Shown: positions 8,166 through 20,957, numbered from the stretch's first letter. The stretch: DNA of 64,000 nucleotides from Bacillus sp. MYb209 (GCF_002975175.1 NZ_PCNZ01000004.1:186001-250000); one strand, 5' to 3'. Notes: generated by a model not told the origin, from the letters alone. Translations and numbers: made by a program.

Positions 8166-8181
8166 ATCTTGAATTCGAGAT
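8166..8181. promoter_or_regulatory. MhqR-like operator candidate 3
   Basis: ATCTTGAATTCGAGAT, one mismatch from the perfect palindrome at 8071-8090. The stretch between 7931 and 8344 otherwise holds only AT-rich sequence with no convincing gene. Confidence 0.55.
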
Positions 8182-8344
8182 TTATTATAGTCTAATTAGT
8201 TTTTATTGTCAATGCGTATATCGTTTCATTTTTTCATCAAAAACAATATTCTGATAACTCATCTCCATCAAATAATTTGTTTGAAAAAGAGCAACAGACA
8301 AGCGGGAACATTCATATAATAAACTTCTACTTTTCCCATAATCA

Positions 8345-8372
8345 AAAAAGCCATACAAATGTATGACTTTTT
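8345..8372 (-). terminator. Intrinsic terminator of the glutamate-synthase-like gene
   Basis: AAAAAG-CATACA stem pairing with TGTATG-CTTTTT, with T-runs on both strands, lies 27 bases after the stop of the glutamate-synthase-like gene. Confidence 0.65.
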
Positions 8373-8398
8373 ACTCATTTTTTTGTTAAGCTACATAT

Positions 8399-9973
8399 TT
8401 ACTTTCCAATTACGGAAGGAAACAATTCCGAAAGTGGAACTACCCGCCCCATCTCATCTTTAAACACAATATGCTCTCTCGTTAAATGGCGCGGGCTCTT
8501 TACCCCCGCCGCTGCCGCTAATGAAAACAAACTATATCTCATACTAATAATGTAGTTCATTACCCTCCATTTCTTCTCATACGGATCTAACGCTTTTTGG
8601 TAGTGCGGATTCGTAGTTGCAACACCCGATGGGCATTGCCCTGAATTACATTGAAGCGCCATAATACAGCCACTTGCCATCATGAAGCCGCGTGCTGAAT
8701 TTACGGCATCTGCACCTATAGCTAAAGCAATCGCTACTTTATCTGGTGTGATTAATTTCCCTGAGGCAAACACCTTTAATTTATCCCGAACACCGTAATG
8801 ATTCGCCGTATCAATAAATGTAAGTAATGCCGGTATAAGTGGAAGCCCCATACTATCTGCCATCGATTTATACGTTGCACCTGATCCACCTTCTGAACCG
8901 TCGATTGTAATAAAATCTGGATAGATGTTTAATTCTTTCATTGTTTTTAATAAATCTTCCAAAGGCTTCTGTTGACCAATTACAATTTTCATGCCCACTG
9001 GTTTACCACCGTTTCCTTGCAAATCTTGAATAAAATATAAAGCCTCTGCCGCACTATTAATAAATGAAAATCGATTTGGCGAATTAATCGTTTCACCTTC
9101 TCGTACTTTCCGAACGGAAGCGATTTTCTCATTTACCTTCTGTCCTTCTAAATGACCACCACGTATTTTTGCTCCTTGCCCAAATTTCAATTCAAACGCT
9201 TTAATATTACTTTCTTTCGCCTTCTCCATAAATTCCTTCATCGAAAAATTCCCGTCCTCGTCACGGTACCCGAATAATCCCGGACCAATTTGCGCAACGA
9301 TATTCGCACCCGTATGTAAATGTTCTGGAATTACGCCCCCTTCCCCAGTATTAATCCACGAACCACCTGCCATTTTTGCACCAAACCCAGCTGATAAAAT
9401 ATAATTTTCTCCAATCGCACCGTAAGATGTCGCTGACGCTCCAAACATCCCATACAGTTTCCATGGATATTTACGATTTTCGCCGACTATAATTGCATCA
9501 TCTTCTTCATACAACCAAAGGTTTGTTGTATCCGCTGTCAATTTTTCTCTTCTTGAAAATAACCCTTCTTTATGAATTACATACTTTTTCCCCTCACGTT
9601 CTTGCGTAAGATTCACACTTAATTCATCTGTTAATATCGGAAATAATGTATTAGCAATATAATAGCCAGAAGCATCAAAATCTCGTTTTGATCCAAAACC
9701 AAGTATTTCAGAACGATATTTTGCTAGAAACATAACACTTTGAAAATCGTAGCGCGAAAAAGGCTTTCCGTCAGTATCATGATCAAACCAATATTGCCGA
9801 AATTCCGGGCCTATTTTTTCGAGTAAATAGCGCATTCTACCTAAGTATGGATGCAGTTTTAATATAGAATGATGCGTCCGTTTTTTAATAAAAAATGTAA
9901 TGATAAAAAAGACAATTAAAAGTAGCATCAAAAAGAGCAATATACTAATAATAACGAGTAGCGCTTCACTCAT
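8399..9973 (-). CDS. FMN-binding glutamate-synthase-family protein (GltB2-like)
   Basis: This 524-residue protein has one N-terminal membrane helix (about residues 4-29) followed by the FMN-binding TIM barrel of glutamate synthase. Motifs: FITIDGSEGGSGATYKSM, a GADAVNSARGFMMASGCI phosphate loop and the Fe-S cysteines of SGCIMALQCNSGQCPSG. It lacks the glutamine amidotransferase domain, so it is not a complete GOGAT; stand-alone relatives have no firmly known reaction. ATG at 9973 is chosen for its AGGGGGA site. The frame extends upstream but that part overlaps the terminator of the next gene. Transcribed alone. Confidence 0.8.
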   Translation of the reverse strand: MSEALLVIISILLFLMLLLIVFFIITFFIKKRTHHSILKLHPYLGRMRYLLEKIGPEFRQYWFDHDTDGKPFSRYDFQSVMFLAKYRSEILGFGSKRDFDASGYYIANTLFPILTDELSVNLTQEREGKKYVIHKEGLFSRREKLTADTTNLWLYEEDDAIIVGENRKYPWKLYGMFGASATSYGAIGENYILSAGFGAKMAGGSWINTGEGGVIPEHLHTGANIVAQIGPGLFGYRDEDGNFSMKEFMEKAKESNIKAFELKFGQGAKIRGGHLEGQKVNEKIASVRKVREGETINSPNRFSFINSAAEALYFIQDLQGNGGKPVGMKIVIGQQKPLEDLLKTMKELNIYPDFITIDGSEGGSGATYKSMADSMGLPLIPALLTFIDTANHYGVRDKLKVFASGKLITPDKVAIALAIGADAVNSARGFMMASGCIMALQCNSGQCPSGVATTNPHYQKALDPYEKKWRVMNYIISMRYSLFSLAAAAGVKSPRHLTREHIVFKDEMGRVVPLSELFPSVIGK

Positions 9974-10005
9974 TCCGCTTCCCCCTATATATGAAATTCC
10001 ATAAT

Positions 10006-10036
10006 AAAAAGAGAACACTCGATGTGTTCTCTTTTT
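10006..10036 (-). terminator. Intrinsic terminator of the OYE reductase gene
   Basis: A 13-base perfect stem (AAAAAGAGAACAC with GTGTTCTCTTTTT) lies nine bases after the reductase stop. Its position upstream of 9973 supports the shorter start of the following gene. Confidence 0.8.
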
Positions 10037-10044
10037 ATCCTTAT

Positions 10045-11172
10045 TCACAATAACGTAGCAAGATGCTCTTTCGCGTCATATTCAACCAAACTTTCAGCAT
10101 TTTTAATTCGATGAACAAAGTCTGGGTTAGCGATTAATGGTCTTCCGAACGCCGCTACATCAATTGTTCCTTCTTGCAATGCTTCTTCTGCCTCTTTCGG
10201 ATTCAAATTACCCACTCCAACGATAGTACCCTCCCAATATTTTCTTACTAATTGATGAAAATTCTTTCCATCAGTAATAACTTGCGTATAATTCATCGTT
10301 GACGGATGGATCATCGTTAATCCAACTTCTTTGAACATATTTACGAACGTTTCAATCGCAAGCTCTGGATTTTCCCACATATAAGCAGGATTATCACCTT
10401 TAAATGCAGAGAAACGAAGAAGTGTTTTATCAGCTCCAACTGCTTCTATTACAGCCGCGGTTACTTCTTTCATAAATGTTAACCTTTGCTTTAAGTCACC
10501 ACCATATTTATCTGTACGCTTATTTGCAAATTCATAAGTAAATTGATCAATTAAATATCCGTGTGCACCGTGAATTTCTACTCCATCAAATCCAGCTTCG
10601 ATTGCGTTCTTTGCAGCTTGTGCATATTGACCGATAACTTCTTTTATTTCTTCTATTGTCATTGCTTCTGGTGTATCAAACGGTTTACGAAAACGCGGAA
10701 CATTACCCTCCGCAGCAATAGCAGACGGCGCTTGTGGCATTTGATCACCAATTATTTCGTGATGACTCATACGTCCAACATGCCATATTTGAGCAATAAT
10801 CGTTCCGCCTTCTTTATGTACTGCCTCTGTAACAGGTTTCCAAGAATCAACTTGCTCTTTCGTATAAATACCTGGTACTCCCGGATTCCCTTTTGCTCTT
10901 GGGCTAATGACGATTCCTTCTGTAATAATTAATCCAACCCCATCAGCAGCACGCTTTCGGTAATATCGGGCTACGTCAGCACCAACTTCGCCAGTCTCAT
11001 TATTTGCAAAACATCTCGTCATCGGTGCCATCGCTATGCGATTGTGAAGAGACCAAGATCCAATTTGAATCGGATCAAACAGCTTTGTTTCATCGATATT
11101 TTCAAAAGATCCCCAATTATTTATATTTGTTCCTGCATAAATATTTGCTGCTTTATTGTTTGAACTTGTCAT
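10045..11172 (-). CDS. NADH:flavin oxidoreductase / alkene reductase, Old Yellow Enzyme family
   Basis: The 375-residue protein is a complete OYE TIM barrel with FMN: the opening LFDPIQIGSWSLHNRIAMAPMTRC, substrate-site GFDGVEIHGAHGYLIDQF (His-x-x-His variant) and phosphate-binding AAFGRPLIANPDF. The family reduces activated C=C bonds and nitro groups with NAD(P)H. A ~20-residue N-terminal extension before the barrel is unusual but follows a strong AAGGAGG site. Monocistronic, with its own terminator. It lies near the MhqR-like operators but separated by another gene, so shared regulation is not supported. Confidence 0.85.
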   Translation of the reverse strand: MTSSNNKAANIYAGTNINNWGSFENIDETKLFDPIQIGSWSLHNRIAMAPMTRCFANNETGEVGADVARYYRKRAADGVGLIITEGIVISPRAKGNPGVPGIYTKEQVDSWKPVTEAVHKEGGTIIAQIWHVGRMSHHEIIGDQMPQAPSAIAAEGNVPRFRKPFDTPEAMTIEEIKEVIGQYAQAAKNAIEAGFDGVEIHGAHGYLIDQFTYEFANKRTDKYGGDLKQRLTFMKEVTAAVIEAVGADKTLLRFSAFKGDNPAYMWENPELAIETFVNMFKEVGLTMIHPSTMNYTQVITDGKNFHQLVRKYWEGTIVGVGNLNPKEAEEALQEGTIDVAAFGRPLIANPDFVHRIKNAESLVEYDAKEHLATLL

Positions 11173-11301
11173 TTTTCTTCCTCCTTATAAAAAACTTACT
11201 ATAATCGCATCATACTTACTTTTAAATAGTAACGTCAATTTATATGTCTTTACTATTAAACATTCGTATATTAAACAAACAGAATGATAAAAACAAAAAT
11301 T

Positions 11302-11332
11302 AAAAAGGTTTCCTAATTAGGAAACCTTTTTT
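11302..11332. terminator. Hairpin resembling a bidirectional terminator with no clear gene
   Basis: A 30-base perfect palindrome (AAAAAGGTTTCCTAA and its complement) with flanking A/T runs sits 130 bases upstream of the OYE gene. The stretch 11333-11720 has no convincing frame. A GC-richer patch at 11500-11545 is not explained. Confidence 0.5.
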
Positions 11333-11722
11333 AGTTGACCATATAAGGCTAACAATTCGTTTATCTCTTTTACATAAAGAAAATAAACAATTATTATCTC
11401 CTCACATATGGAAAATCTCTTAACAATAGAAATGAGAGTGGCTCAGTATTCTTCTAAAAATAAAAACTTATATATACCTAAAACAATGAAAGCCCTACCT
11501 CTCTTTCATCCTTACGGCTCCTTGTCCGTGCCAGTGTGAATCAGGATTGCAAAAATTAAGTAACTATTTTATCAAAGTAGCTAATTAAACTTCGAACATT
11601 CGTAAAAGAAATTAAAAAATAAAAATGGATTAAATTGTAGTAATAATAAAAGAGGTTAATGCTTTAAAAGTGGTTTGAAAGAGTTGAATGTCTTTGAAAT
11701 GATTGATTTTCTATAATTATAT

Positions 11723-11751
11723 TCCCAAAAAATTCAAGATCTTTTTTGGGA
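11723..11751 (-). terminator. Likely terminator of the CarD gene
   Basis: TCCCAAAAAA and TTTTTTGGGA form a ten-base stem 25 bases after the CarD stop. The T-tract beyond the stem is weak, so it may act mainly as a stability hairpin. Confidence 0.5.
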
Positions 11752-11776
11752 TGTAATATATTATTTGTAATGAACC

Positions 11777-12238
11777 TTAACAAAAGCTTTTTATTTGATT
11801 TTCTGTGATACCTTCAATTAATCCCAGTTCACTAATCAAAAATTCATGTGCGTTATCTAACATTTTCTTTTCGCTTGCATTAAGTGCTTTTTCTTTCTGC
11901 ATACGTAATAAATCACGTACAACTTCAGCACCTTCTTGTATTTTACCCGTTTTTATTTTATCTGTATTCAATTTATACCTTTGTTTCCACGTCAGTAATC
12001 TGTCTGATTCTCCATGTTGAAAAATATCTATTATGTTTGTTAATGCCTTTATATCCGTAACTGGTCGTATATTTGAACTCAATATTTTTCCCATAGGAAT
12101 CATTACTTCCATATTACTAGCCGACATTTTTATGACATAATACTGTTTTTTTTCTCCTGAGATTTCCTTTTCTTCTATGGCTTTAATTATACCTGCTCCG
12201 TGCATTGGATAAACGATGTTATCGCCAATTTGAAACAA
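11777..12238 (-). CDS. CarD/CdnL-family RNA polymerase-binding transcription regulator
   Basis: The 153-residue protein has the N-terminal RNA-polymerase interaction domain (FQIGDNIVYPMHGAGIIKAIEEKE, related to TRCF-RID) and a C-terminal helical domain with LLTWKQRYKLNTDKIKTG. CarD/CdnL proteins bind the polymerase beta subunit and stabilise open complexes at rRNA and other promoters. The start is set at TTG 12238 because GGAGGTG lies six bases upstream; an ATG at 12253 would place this site inside the gene. A sigma-A promoter lies at 12307-12336. Monocistronic. Confidence 0.8.
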   Translation of the reverse strand: MFQIGDNIVYPMHGAGIIKAIEEKEISGEKKQYYVIKMSASNMEVMIPMGKILSSNIRPVTDIKALTNIIDIFQHGESDRLLTWKQRYKLNTDKIKTGKIQEGAEVVRDLLRMQKEKALNASEKKMLDNAHEFLISELGLIEGITENQIKSFC

Positions 12239-12306
12239 ATAATCCACCTCCATATATGGTAACCTTCTCAATCTTAACACACATTTATTTTTTTAGCAAA
12301 ATTTTT

Positions 12307-12336
12307 ATAATATCACAAAATTATTTTCTATGTCAA
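12307..12336 (-). promoter_or_regulatory. Sigma-A-type promoter of the CarD gene
   Basis: Minus strand: TTGACA at 12336-12331, an 18-base spacer and TATTAT at 12312-12307, about 70 bases before the TTG start. The rest of 12239-12440 shows no gene. Confidence 0.65.
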
Positions 12337-12441
12337 TTTATTTACACATAAAAATTCAAGCTGTACAGAAACACTAAAAAACCCGCGATTTTGTTACATT
12401 TCCACACCCATTTTCTCCAATTTTATATACCTTGTAAAACA

Positions 12442-12480
12442 AAAAAATACATCACTACATATAAGTAGCGATGTATTTTT
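12442..12480 (-). terminator. Terminator of the hut operon
   Basis: An A/T-flanked stem (AAATACATC-CTAC pairing with GTAG-GATGTATTT) lies about 65 bases after the hutG stop and has T-runs on both strands. Confidence 0.7.
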
Positions 12481-12544
12481 ATATAATGTGCAACATGAAA
12501 GACAGAAACAGTTACTTCAAAACTTCACACACACGATTCTTCGC

Positions 12545-16455
<3,911 letters not shown>

Positions 16456-16460
16456 TCATT

Positions 16461-17978
16461 TTATAGTGCTGCGTTTACATCTAATCTTTCTTTTATCGAA
16501 TAATTCGTTTTTAACCAATGCGTAATATTTTCAATATCCGTTGAGAATATGCGATCATTTGTAATAGAAGGTACTTGCTGACGACCTTGATGGTAGAAGC
16601 TCTTCGTCACTGTACTCATGTTTTCAATTCCTCGATATTCTGCTGCTTGCATCGCACAGATCATCTCAATTGCAAGAACGCGTCTTGCATTTTGAATAAT
16701 TTGATGTGCATGACGTGAAGCAATTGTTCCCATACTTACGTGATCTTCTTGATTAGCTGACGATGGAATGGAATCTACACTCGCCGGATGTGCTAACGTT
16801 TTATTTTCTGAAACAAGTGATGCCGCTGCATATTGCATAATCATTGCACCAGACTGAAGTCCTGGCTCTGGACTTAAAAATGGTGGTAAGTCATTTAATT
16901 GCGGATTTACTAGGCGCTCAATACGACGCTCTGAAATATTAGCAAGTTCCGCCATTCCTACTTTTAAGAAGTCCATCGCAAATGCAATCGGTTGTCCGTG
17001 GAAATTACCACCAGAAATTACTTTTTCCCCGCCATCAAAAATAAGCGGATTATCTGTTGCTGCATTCATTTCAATTTCTAATTTTTCTTTCACATAATTT
17101 AAAACTTGCCAAGAAGCACCGTGCACTTGCGGGATACAACGAAGTGAATATGCATCTTGTACCCGAAGTTCTCCTTGCTTTGTAATAAGTTTACTATCAT
17201 GAAGAATGTCACGAATTCTGCTTGCTACTTCTACTTGTTCTTTATAACCACGTGCTTTATGAACATTTTCATCAAATGCATCAATAATGCCGCGCAATCC
17301 CTCAATTGTCATAGAAGCAATTAATTCAGATTGATAAGCCGTTGCTTCAGCTTCTATATAAGAAAGAACTCCTTGCGCTGTCATCGCCTGCGTACCATTG
17401 ATTAACGCAAGACCTTCTTTTGCTTCAAGTTCAATAGGTTCAAGTCCTTCTTCTGTAAGAGCAACCATCGCATGAACTCGTTTTCCTTTGTAGAACACTT
17501 CACCTTCACCTAATAAAACGAGAGCAAGATGAGATAAAGGTGCTAAATCACCGCTCGCTCCTAGTGAACCTTGTTGCGGAACGACTGGATGAATTTTACG
17601 ATTTACAAACTCAAGAAGCATATTTACAACAAGCGGTCTAACACCAGATACTCCTTTTAACATCGTGTTCGCTCGTAAAATTAACATACCGCGTGATACC
17701 TCTTCCGGGAATGGATCGCCTATTCCGCACGCATGTGATTGAATTAAATTGTGCTGAAGTGCCTTTACATCATCTTTTTGAATAAGCACATCACTAAACT
17801 TTCCAAATCCAGTTGTAATACCGTAAACGACTTTTCCGTCCTCCACGATTTTCTCAACTACTTCGCGGCACTCCGCTACCTTTTGCATACTATTTGGACA
17901 AGCTGTTACACCTTCACCTTCAAGTAACAACCTCTTCATTTCTTCAACTGTCAATGTGTGTCCTGTTAACGTAATCAT
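16461..17978 (-). CDS. hutH: Histidine ammonia-lyase
   Basis: First enzyme of histidine degradation: deaminates L-histidine to urocanate. The 505-residue protein carries the triad Ala141-Ser142-Gly143 in [14 protein letters not shown], which cyclises into the MIO electrophile. The N-terminal [10 protein letters not shown] loop and the NFHGQP active-site segment are present. The gene begins with AAGGAGG before ATG and is separated from hutP by a leader with a large terminator-like hairpin, the site of HutP control in Bacillus. Confidence 0.96.
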   Translation of the reverse strand: MITLTGHTLTVEEMKRLLLEGEGVTACPNSMQKVAECREVVEKIVEDGKVVYGITTGFGKFSDVLIQKDDVKALQHNLIQSHACGIGDPFPEEVSRGMLILRANTMLKGVSGVRPLVVNMLLEFVNRKIHPVVPQQGSLGASGDLAPLSHLALVLLGEGEVFYKGKRVHAMVALTEEGLEPIELEAKEGLALINGTQAMTAQGVLSYIEAEATAYQSELIASMTIEGLRGIIDAFDENVHKARGYKEQVEVASRIRDILHDSKLITKQGELRVQDAYSLRCIPQVHGASWQVLNYVKEKLEIEMNAATDNPLIFDGGEKVISGGNFHGQPIAFAMDFLKVGMAELANISERRIERLVNPQLNDLPPFLSPEPGLQSGAMIMQYAAASLVSENKTLAHPASVDSIPSSANQEDHVSMGTIASRHAHQIIQNARRVLAIEMICAMQAAEYRGIENMSTVTKSFYHQGRQQVPSITNDRIFSTDIENITHWLKTNYSIKERLDVNAAL

Positions 17979-18004
17979 TCTTTTTCCTCCTTATAAAGGC
18001 AAAA

Positions 18005-18056
18005 GGGGACCTTATCTTTTTAAGACAGACTTCTGTCCTAAAAAATAAGGCCCCCT
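18005..18056 (-). promoter_or_regulatory. HutP-controlled terminator/antiterminator leader between hutP and hutH
   Basis: In the minus-strand RNA a long hairpin forms: GGGGGCCUUAU at its base pairs with AUAAGGUCCCC, an inner AGGACAGA pairs with UGUCUU, and UUUU follows. Just upstream (18060-18080) are three UAG triplets, the kind of element the HutP hexamer binds with L-histidine and Mg2+ in B. subtilis to prevent termination before hutH. The hairpin and triplets are seen; the mechanism is carried over from B. subtilis. Confidence 0.75.
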
Positions 18057-18080
18057 TCTAACTAATAGACTATGGGCAAA

Positions 18081-18521
18081 TCATATGTGATTAATTCCTA
18101 AACCAATCGCCTCATGCTCAGATCCTTTTACAGGTGCACCAATCGTTCCATAAAGTGCAACAGCAACCCATTCGCCTTCTTTTTTTCCGTCGTATGGTGT
18201 ACCGCGCACAATCGCAAAGCGAAGTCCTACTGTACGAAGAACGTCTGCTAACTGAATTTGACCTCTCGTCACTCCGTACAAAGCTTCCATAATTGCATGA
18301 TAAAGTGCATGTGTTTCTCTGTAAACATCTGTTTCAATAACTCGGTTGCTCTTAGCCGCTGTTTCCATTGCTGCTACTACTTTTTGCGAATTCATAGAAC
18401 CAACTTTCCCAGTACAATATTTCCAACCTTTTGGAATAGATAATACAGGGCTTTCATTCTCATCCGCAAGCGCCAACAGCATGGCCATACGACCAATTCG
18501 ATGTGTTCCTTGAAGAAGCAT
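18081..18521 (-). CDS. hutP: HutP, L-histidine-responsive antitermination protein
   Basis: The 146-residue protein matches HutP over its full length (B. subtilis ~148): an N-terminal helix with [16 protein letters not shown], then [26 protein letters not shown], and the C-terminal core [46 protein letters not shown], which includes the His and Glu residues near the histidine/Mg2+ site. It is an RNA-binding hexamer acting on the leader just downstream. First gene of the hut operon, about 100 bases before hutH. Confidence 0.93.
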   Translation of the reverse strand: MLLQGTHRIGRMAMLLALADENESPVLSIPKGWKYCTGKVGSMNSQKVVAAMETAAKSNRVIETDVYRETHALYHAIMEALYGVTRGQIQLADVLRTVGLRFAIVRGTPYDGKKEGEWVAVALYGTIGAPVKGSEHEAIGLGINHI

Positions 18522-18575
18522 GTGACTCTCTCATTTCTTTTGAATTATTTGAATATTACTTAATTTAAGAATATA

Positions 18576-18589
18576 TGAAAACGGTTAAA
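18576..18589 (-). promoter_or_regulatory. Candidate cre (CcpA) site in the hut promoter region
   Basis: TGAAAACGGTTAAA matches the cre consensus TGWAANCGNTNWCA at all but one position. It lies 55 bases upstream of hutP. An overlapping perfect palindrome, ACGGTTAAACCGT (18581-18593), is also visible. Catabolite repression of hut is known in B. subtilis; its use here is inferred. Confidence 0.5.
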
Positions 18590-18718
18590 CCGTCAATAGT
18601 TTAAAATATTATTCAAGCATTTTTTTTATCTCTCTCATACTTGTGTACACAATTTATTTACAGATTTTTTTCAGACGTGCTATAGTCTCACTAACAGATG
18701 CAAAGGGGCGAGATTTCA

Positions 18719-19666
18719 GTGGCGAAGCGAAAAGATATTCATTTTCGAATTGAAGAAAAATTACTTGCAAGGTTTGAAGACGCACTCCATTACGAAGCTT
18801 TAAGGAAAACAGACGTATTAACACATGCGATCCAGCAATTTTGCATAAAGGTGGAATGTGAAAAAATGAATGATGTAAAACGCCAATACAACGTGAGTAA
18901 CCATTTACAAACACGTATCGATACGCATAAACATTTCGAAGAGAAACAAGTGAATGTAGATGAAGTCGTCATTGAACATTTACAACTTCAAGGGGAAGAA
19001 AAAATATTAGAGGTCGGTTGTGCTAACGGAAAATTCCTTTCCCTTTTGCAAAACAATGGTCATAAAGGCCCGTTAACTGGCTTTGACCAATCAGAAACCA
19101 TGCTTTCTGAAGCGGCTATACAGAATAATATGATCGAATGGAAACTCGGCGATGCTAGTAAACTTCCTTTCGAAGCTAATTGTTATGATTGGATAATCGC
19201 AAGACATATGTTATACCACATGAAAGATGTCGAAAAAACTATTCAAGGATTCCATAAAGTAATTCGTCCTGGCGGCGCCCTTTTAGCTACAACAAACTCT
19301 AAAGTTTCATTGCCTCGTATAGATGAAATGTGTAACAAAATGCTAGTCGCATTTGATTTACCAAAAACATCACCGTCAGCAGCTCCATTTTGTTTAGAGA
19401 ATGGTAAAGAGCTATTACACTCTGTTTTTCCAACTGTTGAAGAAACAATTATTCATAATGCACTTGTTTTTCATCGCGCCACTCCAATCGTAAACTATAT
19501 TTCTAGCATGTTTCCGTCGCTGAATATACCTGATAATATGTCTCTTCACACCGAAATGAAGGACTGGCTGAAAAAAGAAATAGAAAATGAATTAACAATT
19601 CATGACGGTATTTGGAGCGATCCGAAAACGTTAGTGATTTATCGATGTAAAAAGGAAAAAAGCTAG
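18719..19666 (+). CDS. SAM-dependent methyltransferase with an N-terminal ribbon-helix-helix-like segment
   Basis: The 315-residue protein has two parts. Residues 1-48 (KRKDIHFRIEEKLLARFEDAL) look like a ribbon-helix-helix DNA-binding fold. From about residue 80 there is a class I methyltransferase: motif I ILEVGCANGKFLSLL, GFDQSETML (acidic ligand), GDASKLPF and YDWIIARHMLYHM. Substrate is unknown. GTG at 18719 is preferred because AAAGGGG lies about ten bases upstream; an ATG at 18698 would overlap that site. It diverges from hutP. Methyltransferases with a fused DNA-binding segment are uncommon. Confidence 0.7.
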   Translation: MAKRKDIHFRIEEKLLARFEDALHYEALRKTDVLTHAIQQFCIKVECEKMNDVKRQYNVSNHLQTRIDTHKHFEEKQVNVDEVVIEHLQLQGEEKILEVGCANGKFLSLLQNNGHKGPLTGFDQSETMLSEAAIQNNMIEWKLGDASKLPFEANCYDWIIARHMLYHMKDVEKTIQGFHKVIRPGGALLATTNSKVSLPRIDEMCNKMLVAFDLPKTSPSAAPFCLENGKELLHSVFPTVEETIIHNALVFHRATPIVNYISSMFPSLNIPDNMSLHTEMKDWLKKEIENELTIHDGIWSDPKTLVIYRCKKEKS

Positions 19667-19682
19667 CATTTGCTAGCTTTTA
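19657..19682. terminator. Bidirectional terminator between convergent genes
   Basis: AAAAGCTAGCA-TT-TGCTAGCTTTT is a perfect stem that overlaps the methyltransferase stop and lies at the end of the DJ-1 gene. Confidence 0.7.
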
Positions 19683-20252
19683 CACGTTTTCCGGTAAAAG
19701 CTTCTCCATCATTATATTGCCCTTTCCACGATAAAAATTTGTATCATGTTCATTCACTACTCCAAAATAAGAGGCAATCGCTAGTCCAAATGGCACAAAT
19801 GCATGTCCTTGTGCTGTAATAATATTTGCGTGCTGTACAACTTCTGTATACACAAAATTTTCTACTGGAAAACAATCTAATTTTTGATAATCTATGGTCA
19901 CTGTATAAGAAATTTTTTTTAGTAAACCTGCTCTTGCTAACGCATACGGTCCAGCACAAATCGCTGCCACTAATTTTTCTTGCTCAGAAAATTGACGAAT
20001 AACTGAAAAAAGCAGTTCTGCCTCTTTCATATGTATTTCATCTCCGCCCGGAATAATAATACCCTCATACTCTTCCACACGCACTTCATTTAATTCTATG
20101 TGCGGCTGTACTTGCAAGCCCGTTTCACTTATAATTATTTCTTTTGTTAAACCTGCTGTAATGATCTCATATTTATTTTTCAGCAATGCCGTTGCTACCG
20201 TAATTTCAAACTCCGCAAATGTTGGGTATACGAATAATAATATTTTTTTCAT
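19680..20252 (-). CDS. DJ-1/PfpI-family protein
   Basis: The 190-residue protein has the DJ-1/PfpI class I glutamine amidotransferase-like fold: ILLFVYPTFAEFE at the start with the conserved Glu, EGIIIPGGDE, and the nucleophile elbow LVAAICAGPYALARAG with the reactive Cys at about residue 98. Members act as chaperones, glyoxalases or deglycases; this one is closest in style to Bacillus YoaZ-type proteins of unknown role. ATG at 20252 follows GGGAG and overlaps the stop of the upstream kinase gene (ATGA), so the two are translationally coupled. Confidence 0.8.
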   Translation of the reverse strand: MKKILLFVYPTFAEFEITVATALLKNKYEIITAGLTKEIIISETGLQVQPHIELNEVRVEEYEGIIIPGGDEIHMKEAELLFSVIRQFSEQEKLVAAICAGPYALARAGLLKKISYTVTIDYQKLDCFPVENFVYTEVVQHANIITAQGHAFVPFGLAIASYFGVVNEHDTNFYRGKGNIMMEKLLPENV

Positions 20253-20827
20253 AGCCTTTTCTCCCTTAGCCACCCTATAAGATATGCCTCTAATTCGTCC
20301 ACTAATAATATATTAGTGTCCACATAAGTTACGGGAAATTGTTTATACCATTCTTTTTCAACTTCTACTAATTTAAATTGTTCCTCAAATGTACTTCGAT
20401 TTCTTGCCCTATCATTATTTTTTCTATCATACAAACTCTCTTTCGAAACATCTAAATAAAAAATTGCATCCGAACGGCATTCTCTTAATTTATACAATTC
20501 ATCTTTTAATTCTGTTTCTATATCCCACTCTTTCCCTATCATCTTCGGATAAAAGAGTGTATAAAATTCAATATCTTCTGGTCCGCGATCAAAAATCATG
20601 ACTGAACTTTTCACATTTTGAAACTCTTTTATTTTTGCTTCAATAAACATTTTTTGATTTTTAATAAATCCCTCTTTTGAGTTCATATCTAAATGCAATT
20701 CTTTTCTTTTTTCTACAATTGGATATGGATTTTCATATATAACCGAAAGCCCATGTTGCTCTAACCTTTTTGCCAATGTTGTTTTTCCACTTGCCATCGG
20801 TCCTTGGAGTGAAATTACGTATGTCAT
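20249..20827 (-). CDS. P-loop nucleoside/nucleotide kinase-like protein (AAA_28 type)
   Basis: The 192-residue protein begins with TYVISLQGPMASGKTTLAKRLE, a Walker A loop, then has MIFDRGPEDIEFYTLFYP (a DRxP-type Walker B region) and YDRKNNDRARNR, an arginine-rich lid. This layout is that of small deoxynucleoside-kinase-like or AAA_28 ATPases. The phosphate acceptor is unknown. ATG at 20827 has AAGGGA nine bases upstream; the open frame reaches 20902 through a hydrophobic stretch without a good site. It is the first gene of a two-gene unit with the DJ-1 protein. Confidence 0.65.
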   Translation of the reverse strand: MTYVISLQGPMASGKTTLAKRLEQHGLSVIYENPYPIVEKRKELHLDMNSKEGFIKNQKMFIEAKIKEFQNVKSSVMIFDRGPEDIEFYTLFYPKMIGKEWDIETELKDELYKLRECRSDAIFYLDVSKESLYDRKNNDRARNRSTFEEQFKLVEVEKEWYKQFPVTYVDTNILLVDELEAYLIGWLREKRL

Positions 20828-20957
20828 CCCTCTCATTCCCTTGTACTGTAATACATAAATAATAAACAGAATTTTGAAAACTATCAACAAAATATATATC
20901 ATCTTGTTTCTTATACTTATCTAACTTATAATAAAAAATAGAGATTATGATGGACTC

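Noticed and set aside
7837-8254. Two plus-strand frames of 67 and 89 codons
   Set aside because: Low-complexity AT-rich translation across the operator array and the dioxygenase remnant; no start signals.
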